In this document: piece by piece, positions 63,925-64,000 of the stretch
How the letters are laid out: each line of letters starts with the position of its first letter
Position numbering within the stretch: position 1 is the first letter of the stretch
NCBI RefSeq assembly: GCF_027853965.1
Contig: NZ_JAQGLB010000006.1
Coordinates: forward strand, 186,001 to 250,000
Origin: Saccharopolyspora indica
Lineage (GTDB): Bacteria; Actinomycetota; Actinomycetes; Mycobacteriales; Pseudonocardiaceae
Direction of reading: 5' to 3'
Length of the DNA: 64,000 nt
Notes under the pieces: generated by a model
Told to the model about the DNA's origin: nothing
What the model saw: only the letters and a program-made list of their open reading frames with translations
Database searches by the model: none
Position numbers and translations under genes: made by a program

Positions 63925-64000
63925 AGGTTTTCGCCCGATCGGCCGAACCTGGCACGCGCATCGCCTCCTGCCCGGGGTTGTGCGATACCCCTTGTACCAA

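Larger units (their letters stand above)
63645..64000. other. 356-bp non-coding right end with several hairpins
   Basis: Open frames on the minus strand here (for example 63657-63854 and 63695 to the edge) lack start signals and family features, so I call no gene. Besides the two hairpins listed separately there is a CCTGGCA/TGCCAGG pair (63820-63848). CCGTTGTC occurs twice nearby. A gene beginning beyond the right edge may have its leader here. Confidence 0.5.

Noticed and set aside
63657..64000. Minus-strand open frames at the right end
   Set aside because: No family signature or ribosome site, and the DNA is dominated by hairpins, so no gene was called.

Overview
The window is GC-rich (roughly 70 percent) DNA with tightly packed genes, many GTG/TTG starts, frequent 4-bp ATGA/GTGA overlaps, a homolog of mycobacterial Hrp1, a DosR-like regulator, a FadD3-like ligase with a KstR2-type operator and an actinobacterial DUF222-HNH gene. 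This points to an actinomycete, most likely Pseudonocardiales (Saccharopolyspora-like). The genus is inference. No rRNA, tRNA, CRISPR array, transposase gene or prophage was recognised.

Left part (1-20609). A GNAT fragment and a secreted multicopper oxidase precede a one-carbon/oxalate-type supercluster of about 16 kb. On the minus strand lies an NAD-type formate dehydrogenase whose catalytic subunit is split in two. The C-terminal molybdopterin part (6027-7934) comes first, then a fused FdsGB diaphorase (4090-5916). The N-terminal Fe-S part follows (3161-4093) and carries at its end the Fe4S4 domain that normally opens the catalytic subunit. An acyl-CoA-dehydrogenase-like flavoprotein closes the operon. 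Divergently, the plus strand carries a TPP-dependent 2-hydroxyacyl-CoA lyase/oxalyl-CoA decarboxylase-like enzyme, a clear formyl-CoA transferase (Frc), an ADP-forming acyl-CoA synthetase, an Nramp-fold transporter without metal-binding motifs, a small membrane protein, FdhD and an OFA-family MFS transporter. Together they could take up a carboxylate such as oxalate, activate it as a CoA thioester, cleave it to formyl-CoA, release formate and oxidise it to CO2 with NADH gain. An IclR regulator and the two-component HpaC/HpaB monooxygenase follow.

Middle (20610-36630). A DUF222-HNH endonuclease gene is bracketed by 180-bp near-perfect inverted repeats, each of which is itself a nested palindrome, so the whole looks like a discrete mobile unit. 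Next come a four-carbon acid sugar kinase, a BCCT transporter, a giant cytosolic hybrid histidine kinase with a HAMP array and its NarL/DosR-like response regulator, an Hrp1-like CBS protein, a sarcosine-oxidase-like flavoprotein and a copper-export operon (CopZ-CopA) behind a CsoR-type operator.

Right part (36631-64000). This holds a cold-shock protein, an amine oxidase, a crotonase-fold protein lacking the usual glutamates, a NarL-type two-component system, the Hen1-Pnkp RNA repair pair, a FadD3-like ligase, a Ser/Thr kinase and a P450. A ROK-regulated sugar uptake region has an SSS symporter and an ABC importer that share a GTTG-N7-CAAC operator. It ends with a frameshifted WD40 gene, an ABM protein, homogentisate catabolism (HmgA, fumarylacetoacetase), a LolA-like protein with an ABC exporter, and hairpin-rich non-coding DNA.

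Coordinates of starts were chosen from Shine-Dalgarno spacing and gene overlaps. Functions are by motif recognition from the sequence alone, without database searches.
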